Source: Oxalobacteraceae bacterium OTU3CAMAD1
GTDB lineage: Bacteria > Pseudomonadota > Gammaproteobacteria > Burkholderiales > Burkholderiaceae_D
DNA: 64,000 nt
Direction of reading: 5' to 3'
NCBI GenBank assembly: GCA_024123915.1
Contig: CP099650.1
Coordinates: 2,418,001-2,482,000 of the forward strand
Shown here one piece after another: positions 1-8,628 of this stretch; position 1 is the first letter of the stretch; the number at the start of each line of letters is the position of its first letter. Both the position numbers and the translations under genes were made by a program. The notes below the pieces were generated by a model that was given only the letters and a program-made list of their open reading frames with translations, was not told the origin of the DNA and made no database searches.

Positions 1-98
1 CGGGTGGGCCAAACAGGATTTGGCGGCAAGCGGTGGTACGGGTTTAAAATACGGCGCAGGCTGGCCACGGCTGATAACAAAGACACAAGAATAGAAAC

Positions 99-2264
99 AT
101 GACCAAGAAGAAAGACATTGAAGTCCTCCGCGTAACCCATTTGCGCGGTCCCAACATCTGGACCTATCGCCCCGTCATCGAGGCGTGGCTGGATATTGGC
201 GAACTGGAAAAATACCCGTCCAATTTGTTGCCTGGATTGTATGAACGCCTCACCGCGATCCTGCCGGGCCTGATCGTGCACCGCTGCGGCGTGGGCGAGG
301 TCGGCGGCTTCCTCGAGCGGCTGCGCGACGGCACTTACGCCGGCCACATCCTCGAACACGTGGTGCTGGAGTTGCAGAACCTGGCGGGCATGAAGACCGG
401 TTTCGGCAAAACGCGCCAGATCGGCGAGGACACCGGCTTGTACAAGATGGCGTTCCGCACCCGCCAGGAGCAGGTCGGCCGCGCCGCGCTGGAGGCGGGC
501 CGCGACCTGCTGATGGCGATGATCGAGGATCGTCCCTACGACCTGGCCGCCAAGGTCGCCGAACTGACCGACATGGTCGAGTCGTTGTGCCTGGGGCCGA
601 GCACCGCCAACATCGTCGATGCCGCCACCGACCGCAAGATCCCGTCGATTCGTCTGACCGACGGCAATCTGGTGCAGTTGGGCCACGGCGCCGCGCAGCG
701 CCGCATCTGGACCGCCGAAACCGAACAGACCAGCGCCATCGCCGAGGGCATCGCCAGCGACAAGGACCTCACCAAAAGCTTGCTGGCCTCGTGCGGCGTG
801 CCGGTGCCGCAAGGTGAACTGGTCACCAGCGCCGAGGCGGCGTGGGAAGCGGCCGAGGACATCGGCGTGCCGGTGGTGGTCAAGCCGTACGACGGCAACC
901 ACGGACGCGGCGTCTCGCTCAACCTGATGACGCAGGCCGACGTCGTCGCCGCCTACGAGCTGGCGGCGCGCAAGGGCGGCAGCAAAAGCGTCATCGTCGA
1001 ACGCTTCGTCCCCGGCGACGAACACCGCCTGCTGGTGGTCGGCAAGCGCCTCATCGCCGCCGCCGCCGGCGAATCGCTGTGGGTCACCGGCGACGGCAAA
1101 TCGAACATCCTCGAGTTGTGCAACACGCAGATCAACACCGATCCGCGCCGCGGGGAGGTGGAGGACGCGCCGCTGGGCGTGGTCAAGCCGCACGAATCGG
1201 GCGAGATCATCCTGGAACTGGCGCGCCAGGGCATGACGTCGGAATCGGTGCCGCTGGACGGCCAGAAGGTGCTGATCCAGCCGAACGGCAACGTCGCCAC
1301 CGACGTCACCGACAAAGTGCACCCGCAAGTGGCCGCGATGGCCACCCTGGCCGCGCGCGTGGTCGGCCTGGACATCGCCGGCATCGATCTGGTGGCGGCC
1401 GATATTTCGCGTCCGCTGCACGAGCAGGGCGGCGCCATCATCGAAGTCAACGCCAGTCCGGGCTTGCTGGCGCATCTAAAGCCGGCCAACGGCGAGCCGC
1501 GCAACGTCGGCGAAGCGATCGTCGACCACCTGTTCGCGCAGGAGGAAAGCGGCCGCATGCCGATCGTCGGCATCACGGGCAAGCACGGTACGACGATGGC
1601 TTCGCGCCTGATCGCCTGGCTGCTGCAAATCAGCGGCAGGAAGGTCGGCCTGACTTGCGCCGACGGCTTGTTCGTCAACGGCCGCCTGCTGCCGCGCGAC
1701 GGCTTTAGCGACTGGGAAACCGGCGAACGCCTGCTGTTGAATAAAAACGTCGAGGCGGCGGTGTTCGAATCGAGCGCGCGCATGATCCTGACCGAGGGCC
1801 TGGCCTACGACAAATGCGCGGTCGGCGTGGTCACGGACGTCAGCGATTTCGAGGAACTGAGCGAGTTTTATATCGAGAGCGCCGACAAGCTGTATGGCGT
1901 GCTGCGCACCCAGGTCGATGTGATCCTGCCAAGCGGCGTGGCGGTGCTCAACGCCGCCGACGAGCAGGTGGTGGACATGGCCCGCCTGTGCGACGGCGAA
2001 GTGATTTTCTACGGCGTCGACGAGCACCTGGCGGCCATCGCTGCCCATCGCCAGGACAGCGAGCGCGTGGTGTTCCAAAGGGCAGATTGCATCGTCATGG
2101 CCCAGGGCCTCGACGAGGTGGCGAGCCTGCCGCTGTCGCCGCTGGTGCCGCCGGAAGCCGTGCTGGCCGCGATCGCCGCCGGCTGGGCGCTGGGACTGAC
2201 GCCGGATTTGATCGGCGCCGGCCTGCGCACCTTCGATGCGAATCCGAAGCGCACCCATCACTGA
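99..2264 (+). CDS. Short cyanophycin synthetase paralogue (CphA'/CphA2-like)
   Basis: Cytoplasmic ligase of the cyanophycin family (multi-L-arginyl-poly-L-aspartate), 721 aa. The N-terminal domain (LRGPNIW near residue 15) and an ATP-grasp domain (VVVKPYDGNHGRG near residue 260) are well kept. The Mur-ligase-like domain begins near residue 485, but its P-loop reads GITGKHGTT instead of the GTNGKTTT seen in the next gene. The protein stops about 140 residues earlier, so most of the C-terminal Mur domain is missing. CphA2-type enzymes have only one working ATP site and polymerise beta-Asp-Arg dipeptides rather than free amino acids; this protein has the same architecture, so such a role is an inference. 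The ATG at 99 has only a weak purine-rich leader. It lies 28 bp upstream of cphA, presumably in one operon. Confidence 0.88.
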   Translation: MTKKKDIEVLRVTHLRGPNIWTYRPVIEAWLDIGELEKYPSNLLPGLYERLTAILPGLIVHRCGVGEVGGFLERLRDGTYAGHILEHVVLELQNLAGMKTGFGKTRQIGEDTGLYKMAFRTRQEQVGRAALEAGRDLLMAMIEDRPYDLAAKVAELTDMVESLCLGPSTANIVDAATDRKIPSIRLTDGNLVQLGHGAAQRRIWTAETEQTSAIAEGIASDKDLTKSLLASCGVPVPQGELVTSAEAAWEAAEDIGVPVVVKPYDGNHGRGVSLNLMTQADVVAAYELAARKGGSKSVIVERFVPGDEHRLLVVGKRLIAAAAGESLWVTGDGKSNILELCNTQINTDPRRGEVEDAPLGVVKPHESGEIILELARQGMTSESVPLDGQKVLIQPNGNVATDVTDKVHPQVAAMATLAARVVGLDIAGIDLVAADISRPLHEQGGAIIEVNASPGLLAHLKPANGEPRNVGEAIVDHLFAQEESGRMPIVGITGKHGTTMASRLIAWLLQISGRKVGLTCADGLFVNGRLLPRDGFSDWETGERLLLNKNVEAAVFESSARMILTEGLAYDKCAVGVVTDVSDFEELSEFYIESADKLYGVLRTQVDVILPSGVAVLNAADEQVVDMARLCDGEVIFYGVDEHLAAIAAHRQDSERVVFQRADCIVMAQGLDEVASLPLSPLVPPEAVLAAIAAGWALGLTPDLIGAGLRTFDANPKRTHH

Positions 2265-2292
2265 TAACTTCACTGAAAGAACACGAAGATTT

Positions 2293-4866
2293 ATGGAAGT
2301 TAAACGCACCCGTGCCCTCCGCGGCCCCAATCTCTGGAGCCACCACACGGCGGTCGAAGTCATCGTCTCCTGTCCGCCGGAGGAGCAGTCGATCGCGCTG
2401 CTGCCAGGCTTCGAGCAGCGCCTGCACGCGCGCTTCCCGGCCATCGGCGCGCTGCGCACGACCGGCCGCGCCGACGACGTGCCGCTGGCCCGCGTGCTGG
2501 AAGTGGCGACCCTGAGCCTGCAGGCGCAAGCCGGCTGCCCGGTCACCTTCAGCCGCACCAGCGCCACGCTGGACGAGGGCATCTACCAGACCGTCGTCGA
2601 ATACACCGAGGAGGCGGTCGGCCGCCTGGCCGTGACCCTGGCCGAAAATCTGATCAATTCGGCCTTGGCCGACACCCCGTTCGACCTGACCGGCGCGCTG
2701 AACGAACTGCGCGACCTCGATGAGGACGTGCGCCTTGGCCCGAGCACCGGCGCCATCGTCAGCGCCGCCGTCGCCCGCGACATCCCGATCCGCCGCCTGA
2801 CCGAGGGCAGCATGGTGATGTTCGGCTGGGGCTCGAAACAGCGCCGCATCCAGGCCGCCGAGATGGACAGCACCAGCGCCATCGGCGAAGCGATCGCGCA
2901 GGACAAGGAACTGACCAAGAAGCTGCTGCACGCGGCCGGCGTGCCGGTGCCCATCGGCCGCTCGGTCGAGGATATCGAGGACGCCTGGGCCGCCGCGCAG
3001 GAGATCGGCCTGCCGGTGGTGGTCAAGCCGAAGGACGGCAACCAGGGCAAGGGCGTCACCGTCAACGTGATGACCAAGGAACAGCTGGCGCAGGCCTTCA
3101 ACACGGCGCGCGAATTCCGCGACGACATCATGGTCGAGCGCTATCTGCCGGGCCACGATTTCCGCCTGCTTGTCATCGGCAACAAGCTGATCGCCGCCGC
3201 GCGCCGCGATCCGCCGCAAGTGGTCGGCGACGGCACCCACACCGTGCGTGAGCTGGTCAACATCGTCAACGCCGATCCGCGCCGCGGCAGCGGCCATTCG
3301 ACCTCGCTGACCAAGATCCGCTTCGACGACATCGCCCTGGCGCGCCTGGCGCTGCAAGACCTGGACGCCGACTCCGTGCCGGCCAAGGGCCAGCGCGTCA
3401 TCCTGCGCAACAACGCCAACCTGTCGACCGGCGGCACCGCCACCGACGTCACCGACGACGTGCACCCGGAAGTGGCGGCGCGCGCGGTCGAGGCGGCGCA
3501 GATGATCGGCCTCGATATCTGCGGCGTCGACGTGGTGTGCGAAGGCGTGCTGCAACCGTTCGACAACCAGCGCGGCGGCGTGGTGGAAGTGAACGCCGCC
3601 CCCGGCCTGCGCATGCACATCGCGCCATCGTACGGCAAGGGCCGCGCGGTTGGCGAGGCGATCGTCAACACCATGTTCGCGCCCGGTGAGAACGGCCGCA
3701 TTCCCGTGGTCGCCGTCACCGGCACCAACGGCAAGACCACCACCGTGCGCTTGATCGCTCACCTGCTCACGGCCAGCGGCCTGCGCACCGGCATGACCAA
3801 CACCGACGGCGTCTATATCGAAGGCCGCCAGACCGACAGCGGCGATTGCAGCGGTCCGCGCAGCGCGCGCAACGTGCTGCTGCATCCGGATGTCGACGCG
3901 GCGGTATTCGAAACCGCGCGTGGCGGCGTGCTGCGCGAAGGCCTGGCCTTCGACCGTTGCCAGGTGGCCGTGGTCACCAATATCGGCAGCGGCGACCACC
4001 TCGGTTTGAACTACATCACCACGGTCGAAGACCTGGCGGTGCTCAAGCGCGTGATCGTGCAGAACGTCTCCGAAAGCGGCTTCGCTGTGCTCAACGCGGT
4101 CGATCCCATCGTTGCCGGCATGGCCGCAACCTGCCGTGGCAAGGTGATTTTCTTCGGCGCCGATCGCGGTCATCCGGTCATCGCCACCCACCGCGCTCAG
4201 GGCAGCCGCACCGTGTACGTCGAAGACGGCCATATCGTCGCGGCGGAGGGCAAGCAGTTGAACAAGATCGCGCTGTCGCAGGTGCCGATCACCCGCAACG
4301 GCGCCATCGGCTTCCAGGTCGAAAACGTGATGGCCTCCGTGGCCGCCGCGTGGGGCGTGGGCATCTGCTGGGACGCGATCCGTCTCGGCCTGAAAACCTT
4401 CGCCAACGATTCGGACAACGCGCCGGGGCGTTTCAACGTGTTCGATTACAAGGGCGCGACCGTGATCGCCGACTACGGCCACAATCCGGACGCCATCCTG
4501 GCGCTGGTGCAGGCGGTGGAAACCATGCCGGCCAAGCGCCGTGGCGTGGTGATCTCGGGCGCCGGCGACCGCCGCGACCAGGACATCACGCAGCAGACCG
4601 AGATCCTCGGCCGCGCCTTCGACGATGTGATCCTGTACGAGGACCAGTGCCAGCGCGGGCGGGTCGACGGTGAAGTGGTGGCCCTGCTGCGCTCCGGCCT
4701 GGCCGGCGCGCCGCGCACCTCGCACGTGCAGGAGATCTACGGCGAGTTCCTGGCCATCGACACGGCGCTGTCGCGCCTGGGCGAGGGCGACTTGTGCCTG
4801 ATCCTGATCGACCAGGTGGAAGACGCGCTGGCGCACATCGCCAAGCGCATCGCGGAAGCTGGCTGA
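2293..4866 (+). CDS. cphA: Cyanophycin synthetase CphA
   Basis: ATP-dependent, template-free polymerisation of Asp and Arg into the storage polymer cyanophycin; 857 aa, the usual length for CphA1. The N-terminal domain starts MEVKRTRALRGPNLW. The ATP-grasp domain carries VVVKPKDGNQGKG near residue 250, and the Mur-ligase domain has an intact P-loop (GTNGKTT, residues 477-483) and ADYGHNPDA near residue 730. I chose the ATG at 2293 because it begins with the family-typical N-terminus and lies 28 bp after the upstream stop; an in-frame ATG at 2236 would overlap the previous gene and adds no family sequence. No cyanophycinase gene is visible in the window. A palindromic repeat begins 10 bp after the stop. 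Confidence 0.95.
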   Translation: MEVKRTRALRGPNLWSHHTAVEVIVSCPPEEQSIALLPGFEQRLHARFPAIGALRTTGRADDVPLARVLEVATLSLQAQAGCPVTFSRTSATLDEGIYQTVVEYTEEAVGRLAVTLAENLINSALADTPFDLTGALNELRDLDEDVRLGPSTGAIVSAAVARDIPIRRLTEGSMVMFGWGSKQRRIQAAEMDSTSAIGEAIAQDKELTKKLLHAAGVPVPIGRSVEDIEDAWAAAQEIGLPVVVKPKDGNQGKGVTVNVMTKEQLAQAFNTAREFRDDIMVERYLPGHDFRLLVIGNKLIAAARRDPPQVVGDGTHTVRELVNIVNADPRRGSGHSTSLTKIRFDDIALARLALQDLDADSVPAKGQRVILRNNANLSTGGTATDVTDDVHPEVAARAVEAAQMIGLDICGVDVVCEGVLQPFDNQRGGVVEVNAAPGLRMHIAPSYGKGRAVGEAIVNTMFAPGENGRIPVVAVTGTNGKTTTVRLIAHLLTASGLRTGMTNTDGVYIEGRQTDSGDCSGPRSARNVLLHPDVDAAVFETARGGVLREGLAFDRCQVAVVTNIGSGDHLGLNYITTVEDLAVLKRVIVQNVSESGFAVLNAVDPIVAGMAATCRGKVIFFGADRGHPVIATHRAQGSRTVYVEDGHIVAAEGKQLNKIALSQVPITRNGAIGFQVENVMASVAAAWGVGICWDAIRLGLKTFANDSDNAPGRFNVFDYKGATVIADYGHNPDAILALVQAVETMPAKRRGVVISGAGDRRDQDITQQTEILGRAFDDVILYEDQCQRGRVDGEVVALLRSGLAGAPRTSHVQEIYGEFLAIDTALSRLGEGDLCLILIDQVEDALAHIAKRIAEAG

Positions 4867-4875
4867 TTCTAGAGT

Positions 4876-4972
4876 CACGTAGGGCGGATTAGCGAAGCGT
4901 AATCGGCCATGCATGCCAAGTGGCGGCACATGCATGGCCGATTACGGCGTTCCGCCTAATCCGCCCTACGTG
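4876..4972. repeat. Palindromic intergenic repeat, GTAGGGCGGATTA family, copy 1
   Basis: A 97-bp near-perfect inverted repeat. The outer arms are CACGTAGGGCGGATTAG (from 4876) and its complement ending at 4972. Inner arms AATCGGCCATGCATG pair across a loop of about 13 nt. A second member of the family, with the same outer arms and the inner motif AATCGGCCA, lies at 43051-43144. The structure resembles REP or MITE-type non-autonomous elements. No ORF is inside. Confidence 0.85.
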
Positions 4973-4987
4973 GTTCATTGCTCCAAG

Positions 4988-5042
4988 CTATCAAATTCAT
5001 AGTTATTTATAGCTATGAACTATCGGACTGCCTCGTTACAAT
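4988..5042 (+). promoter_or_regulatory. Catalase promoter with OxyR-like site
   Basis: The sequence ATAG-N7-CTAT at 5009-5023 matches the OxyR half-operator consensus, including the inner t and a positions (spacer ctatgaa). A degenerate CTAT-N7-ATAG lies just upstream at 4988-5002. A -10-like TACAAT sits at 5037-5042 with no good -35. The OxyR-like box covers the -35 region, as at OxyR-activated promoters. The gene start is 30 bp further on. Confidence 0.5.
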
Positions 5043-5072
5043 AGGCCCATACTATCAACGAGGAGCCAAAGC

Positions 5073-6536
5073 ATGAGCCAGCCACCTATCACCACGGCAT
5101 CGGGCATCCCGGTGGCCGACAACCAGAACTCGGTCAGCGCCGGCGGGCGCGGCCCCTTGCTGCTGCAGGACTTCCACCTGATCGAGAAGCTGCAGCACTT
5201 CAACCGCGAGCGCATTCCAGAGCGCGTGGTCCACGCCAAGGGCTCGGGCGCCTACGGCACCTTCACCGTCACCCACGACATCACCAAATTCACCAAGGCC
5301 AAGCTGTTCTCGGCCATCGGCAAGCAAACCGAAACCTTCGTGCGCTTCTCCACCGTCGGCGGCGAGAGAGGGAGCGCCGACACCGAACGCGATCCGCGCG
5401 GCTTCGCCATGCGCTTCTACACGGAAGAGGGCAACTGGGACCTGGTCGGCAACAACACGCCGATGTTCTTCATCAAGGACGGCATCAAGTTCCCGGATTT
5501 CATCCACACGCAAAAGCGCGACCCGCAGACCAACCTGAAGTCGCCGACGATGATGTTCGACTTCTGGAGCAAAACCCCTGAAAGCCTGCACCAGGTGACG
5601 ATGCTGTTCTCGGACCGTGGCACGCCGGACGGCTACCGCCACATGGACGGTTTTGGCAGCCACACCTTCAGCCTGATCAACGACGCCGGCCAGCGTGTGT
5701 ACTGCAAATGGCACCTGAAGACCAGGCAAGGCATCAAGAACCTGCCGGCCGCCGAAGCGAGCCGTATCGCCGGTGAAGATCCGGACTACGCGCAGCGCGA
5801 CCTGTTCGGCGCCATCGCCGCCGGCGACTTCCCGCAGTGGGAAGTGAAGCTGCAAGTGGCCACCGAGGCCGAACTGGCCGCGTGGGAAGCGCGCACCGGC
5901 TGGAATCCGTTCGACCTCACCAAAGTCTGGCCGCACAAGGACTTCCCGCTGATTCCCGTGGGCCTGTTCGAGTTGAACCGCAATCCGCTGAACTACCACG
6001 CGGAAGTGGAGCAGGCGGCGTTGTCGCCGTCGAACGTGGTGCCTGGCCTGGGCTACTCGCCGGACAAGATGCTGCAGGCGCGTTTGTTCGCCTACCACGA
6101 CGCCCAGTTGTATCGCGTCGGCACCAACCACCAGCACCTGCCGGTGAACGCGCCGCGCTGCCCGGTGCACAACCAGCAGCGTGACGGCGCGATGGCCATC
6201 GCCAACGGCGGTACGGCGCAGAACTACCAGCCGGTCGAATCGAACGGCAGCAATCCGCAAGGCCTGGGCCACGGCGAACCGGCGCTGGCGCTGGACGGCG
6301 GCGCGGCGCGCTATGACGGTCGCGGCAAAGAGGACGATTACACGCAGGCCGGTAATCTCTTCCGCCTGCTGCCGGCGGAGGAGAAGCTCAATCTGTTCAA
6401 CAACATCGCGGGGCCGTTGAGCCAGGTGAACGCCGAGATTATCGCCCGTCAGTTGGGTCACTTCGACAAGGCCGATCCGGCGTACGGTGCGGGCGTGCGC
6501 GCGGCGCTCAAGGCCAAGGGCGTGAACGCCGACTGA
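5073..6536 (+). CDS. katA: Monofunctional haem catalase (small subunit)
   Basis: Disproportionates hydrogen peroxide to water and oxygen; cytoplasmic, haem-dependent, 487 aa, the length of small-subunit catalases. Visible active-site features are the distal His54 (RVVHAKGSGAYG), the FSTVGGERGSADTERDPRG block, Asn127 (DLVGNN), and the proximal segment RLFAYHDAQLYR with the candidate haem-ligand Tyr. The start has a strong GAGGAG ribosome site at 5059. The upstream OxyR-like box suggests peroxide induction. The symbol katA follows general usage for this class; no paralogue comparison was possible. Confidence 0.94.
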   Translation: MSQPPITTASGIPVADNQNSVSAGGRGPLLLQDFHLIEKLQHFNRERIPERVVHAKGSGAYGTFTVTHDITKFTKAKLFSAIGKQTETFVRFSTVGGERGSADTERDPRGFAMRFYTEEGNWDLVGNNTPMFFIKDGIKFPDFIHTQKRDPQTNLKSPTMMFDFWSKTPESLHQVTMLFSDRGTPDGYRHMDGFGSHTFSLINDAGQRVYCKWHLKTRQGIKNLPAAEASRIAGEDPDYAQRDLFGAIAAGDFPQWEVKLQVATEAELAAWEARTGWNPFDLTKVWPHKDFPLIPVGLFELNRNPLNYHAEVEQAALSPSNVVPGLGYSPDKMLQARLFAYHDAQLYRVGTNHQHLPVNAPRCPVHNQQRDGAMAIANGGTAQNYQPVESNGSNPQGLGHGEPALALDGGAARYDGRGKEDDYTQAGNLFRLLPAEEKLNLFNNIAGPLSQVNAEIIARQLGHFDKADPAYGAGVRAALKAKGVNAD

Positions 6537-6554
6537 CCGGGCGCGCCGGCCTTC

Positions 6555-6618
6555 AACCCGCACGGCCAACCTGGGGTCGTACCCCAAGGGGTACGACCCC
6601 GCCCGGCCCTGCGGGTTT
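6555..6618 (+). repeat. GGGGTCGTACCCC dyad repeat, copy A
   Basis: The inner perfect inverted repeat GGGGTCGTACCCC / GGGGTACGACCCC occupies 6573-6600 with a 2-nt loop. Outer arms AACCCGCA (6555) and TGCGGGTT (ending near 6617) enclose it. It starts 19 bp after the katA stop. Copies B, C and D lie at 35989, 51211 and 59275. There is no downstream U-tract, so it is not a classical terminator, although the hairpin may stabilise the mRNA 3' end. Confidence 0.85.
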
Positions 6619-6671
6619 GGCTGCGTGGCTGGTAAAATAGCGTCATCGGTATTCACTTATATTGGATCGAC

Positions 6672-7799
6672 ATGACCATCAAAATCAGCCAGAACTTCGA
6701 CTCCGGCGCCATCGAGGTGCTGCGCGCCGACAGCGCCGCCACCATCGAATTGAATCTGCGCAAGGACTCGCACGCGGACATCCACCAGTGGTTCCACTTC
6801 CGCCTGCAGGGCGCGCGCGGCCAGCAGGTCACGATGCGCTTCCTCAACGCCGGCCAGGCGACCTACGCCAAGGGCTACGAGAACTACCAGGCCGTGGCCA
6901 GCTACGACAGCGAGAACTGGTTCCGCGTGCCGACCACCTTCGACGGCGCCGTCATGACGATCCGCCACACGCCGGACCTCGACAGCGTCTACTACGCCTA
7001 CTTCGAGCCGTATTCGTTCGAGCGCCATCTGCGCCTGCTGGGCGAGGTCGCGGAGAATCCGTTGGCGCGCGTGCTCGATCTGGGCAGCACGGTCGACGGT
7101 CGCGACATGAACCTGGTCGTCATCGGCAAGCCGGAAGCGGAGAAGAAAATCTGGTTCATCGCGCGCCAGCATCCGGGTGAGTCGATGGCCGAATGGTTCA
7201 TCGAGGGCCTGATCGATACGCTGCTCGACGACTCGAATCCGATCGCGCGCAAGCTGCTGCAGCGCTGCGTGTTCTACATCGTGCCGAATATGAATCCGGA
7301 CGGCTCGGTGCGCGGCAACCTGCGCACCAACGCCGCCGGCGCCAACCTCAATCGCGAGTGGATGACGCCATCGGCCGAGCGCAGCCCGGAAGTCCTGTAT
7401 GTGAAGCAGAAGATGCACGAGACGGGCATCGACATGTTCTTCGATATCCACGGCGACGAGGCGCTGCCGTACAACTTCGTGGCCGGTAACGAGATGCTGG
7501 AGAACTTCAGCGACGAGCGCCGCGTCAAGCAGCAGGCATTCATCGACCGCTACAAAAACGCCAGCCCGGACTTCCAGGACAAGGTCGGCTACGCGGCCAG
7601 CAAGTACAAGGAAGACATGCTGACGTTGGCGTCCAAGTATGTCGGGCACCACTTCGGCTGCCTGGCGCTGACGTTGGAGATGCCGTTCAAGGACAACGCC
7701 GATCTGCCGGATCCGCATGTGGGCTGGAACGGTTCGCGCAGCGCGGCGCTGGGCGCGGCGATCCTGCAGCCGATCCTGCTGTCGCTGGACGACTACTGA
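6672..7799 (+). CDS. M14-family cytosolic zinc carboxypeptidase
   Basis: Metallocarboxypeptidase of the cytosolic CCP/Nna1-like M14 group, 375 aa, without a signal peptide. Residues 1-125 form the beta-rich N-terminal domain typical of this group. The catalytic domain shows zinc ligands H167 and E170 (QHPGES) and H260 (FDIHGDE), the substrate-binding stretch NPDG...GNLRTN (208-220), and the catalytic Glu336 (LTLEMPF). Eukaryotic relatives remove glutamates from protein tails; the bacterial substrate is unknown. It sits 2 bp before the CYTH gene and probably shares its transcript. Confidence 0.88.
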   Translation: MTIKISQNFDSGAIEVLRADSAATIELNLRKDSHADIHQWFHFRLQGARGQQVTMRFLNAGQATYAKGYENYQAVASYDSENWFRVPTTFDGAVMTIRHTPDLDSVYYAYFEPYSFERHLRLLGEVAENPLARVLDLGSTVDGRDMNLVVIGKPEAEKKIWFIARQHPGESMAEWFIEGLIDTLLDDSNPIARKLLQRCVFYIVPNMNPDGSVRGNLRTNAAGANLNREWMTPSAERSPEVLYVKQKMHETGIDMFFDIHGDEALPYNFVAGNEMLENFSDERRVKQQAFIDRYKNASPDFQDKVGYAASKYKEDMLTLASKYVGHHFGCLALTLEMPFKDNADLPDPHVGWNGSRSAALGAAILQPILLSLDDY

Positions 7800-7801
7800 T
7801 C

Positions 7802-8266
7802 GTGGGCGTCGAGATCGAACGCAAGTTCCTGGTGCGCGGCGACGCGTGGAAGACCCTCGGCGAGCCGGTGTTTTTTCGCCAGGGCTACCTGTCGTCGCAC
7901 AAGGATCGGGTGGTGCGCGTGCGCATCGAGGGCGACCGGGCGGTAATGACGATCAAGGGCCGCAACGTCGGCGCCACGCGCGGCGAGTGGGAGTATGAGA
8001 TCCCCATGGCGGACGCGGTCGAGCTGCTCGACGGTTTGTGCGAGCAGCCGCTGATCGAAAAATACCGCCGCCGCATCGACTTCGCCGGCAATGTGTGGGA
8101 GGTCGATGAGTTCCTTGGTGCCAATGCCGGGCTGGTGGTGGCCGAGATCGAATTGGGCTCGGAAGACCAGGTGTTCGACAAGCCGGACTGGGCGGCGGAG
8201 GAGGTCACGGCTGACCTGCGCTACCTTAATTCGAGCCTGATTAAACACCCGTTTTCGGCTTGGTAG
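7802..8266 (+). CDS. CYTH-domain protein (triphosphate tunnel enzyme family)
   Basis: A 154-aa single CYTH domain. The signature ExExK is at residues 4-8 (VEIERKFLV), followed by alternating Arg/Lys/Glu strands that line the triphosphate tunnel (VRVRIEGDRAVMTIKG, EYEIP, KYRRRI, EIELG). Short bacterial members usually hydrolyse inorganic triphosphate; some act as class IV adenylate cyclases. The function here is inferred as triphosphatase. Translation starts at a GTG 2 bp after the preceding stop, which suggests coupling. Confidence 0.85.
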   Translation: MGVEIERKFLVRGDAWKTLGEPVFFRQGYLSSHKDRVVRVRIEGDRAVMTIKGRNVGATRGEWEYEIPMADAVELLDGLCEQPLIEKYRRRIDFAGNVWEVDEFLGANAGLVVAEIELGSEDQVFDKPDWAAEEVTADLRYLNSSLIKHPFSAW

Positions 8267-8294
8267 CCGGCGGAATTTGGTCTAAGCTGGTGGG

Positions 8295-8603
8295 ATGGAC
8301 AGCGAAGTTTCAGCGCTCAAGGCGCACATCGATGCAATCGTGCCGACGTTAGCGACGAAGGCCGATATCGAGGTGTTGCGCGCTGAAATGCACAAGATGT
8401 CAGCCGAAGGTTACCGATGGATGGTCGCGTCGATGATCGGCATGTTCATCGGTTTCGGCGGTTTGTATTTTGCCGCCAACAGGTCGTTCGATGCGAGGCC
8501 GGCGGCGCAAGCGGCTACCCCAACAGTGGTGCAAGCGCAGCCTCAGCCGCCGGTTGTCATTTATCTCCCGCAGCCGCAAACACAACCGCAGCCCACAAAA
8601 TAA
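8295..8603 (+). CDS. Small coiled-coil/single-TM protein of unknown function
   Basis: A 102-aa protein. A short N-terminal amphipathic helix (MDSEVSALKAHIDAIVPTL, continuing to about residue 35) is followed by one membrane span near residues 42-60 (MVASMIGMFIGFGGLYFAA) and a Pro/Gln-rich tail (QPQPPVVIYLPQPQTQPQP). Layouts of this type occur in small phage- or plasmid-like membrane proteins, but I recognise no family. It starts 28 bp after the CYTH gene and ends in a strong terminator. Confidence 0.65.
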   Translation: MDSEVSALKAHIDAIVPTLATKADIEVLRAEMHKMSAEGYRWMVASMIGMFIGFGGLYFAANRSFDARPAAQAATPTVVQAQPQPPVVIYLPQPQTQPQPTK

Positions 8604-8627
8604 AAAAAGCCCCGAAGGGCTTTTTTT
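8602..8627. terminator. Bidirectional rho-independent terminator
   Basis: Stem AGCCC/GGGCT with a CGAA tetraloop, flanked by A7 on the left and T7 on the right. It serves the + strand gene ending at 8603 and the convergent gene whose stop is at 8629. Confidence 0.9.
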
Positions 8628-8628
8628 A

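Noticed and set aside
2095..4935. 946-codon minus-strand reading frame opposite cphA
   Set aside because: Antisense shadow: low-complexity His/Arg/Ala/Gly-rich translation, and the + strand has a full-length cyanophycin synthetase.
6555..6618. GGGGTCGTACCCC dyads as classical rho-independent terminators
   Set aside because: None of the four copies is followed by a U-tract, and copy D is followed by a separate good terminator at 59363.
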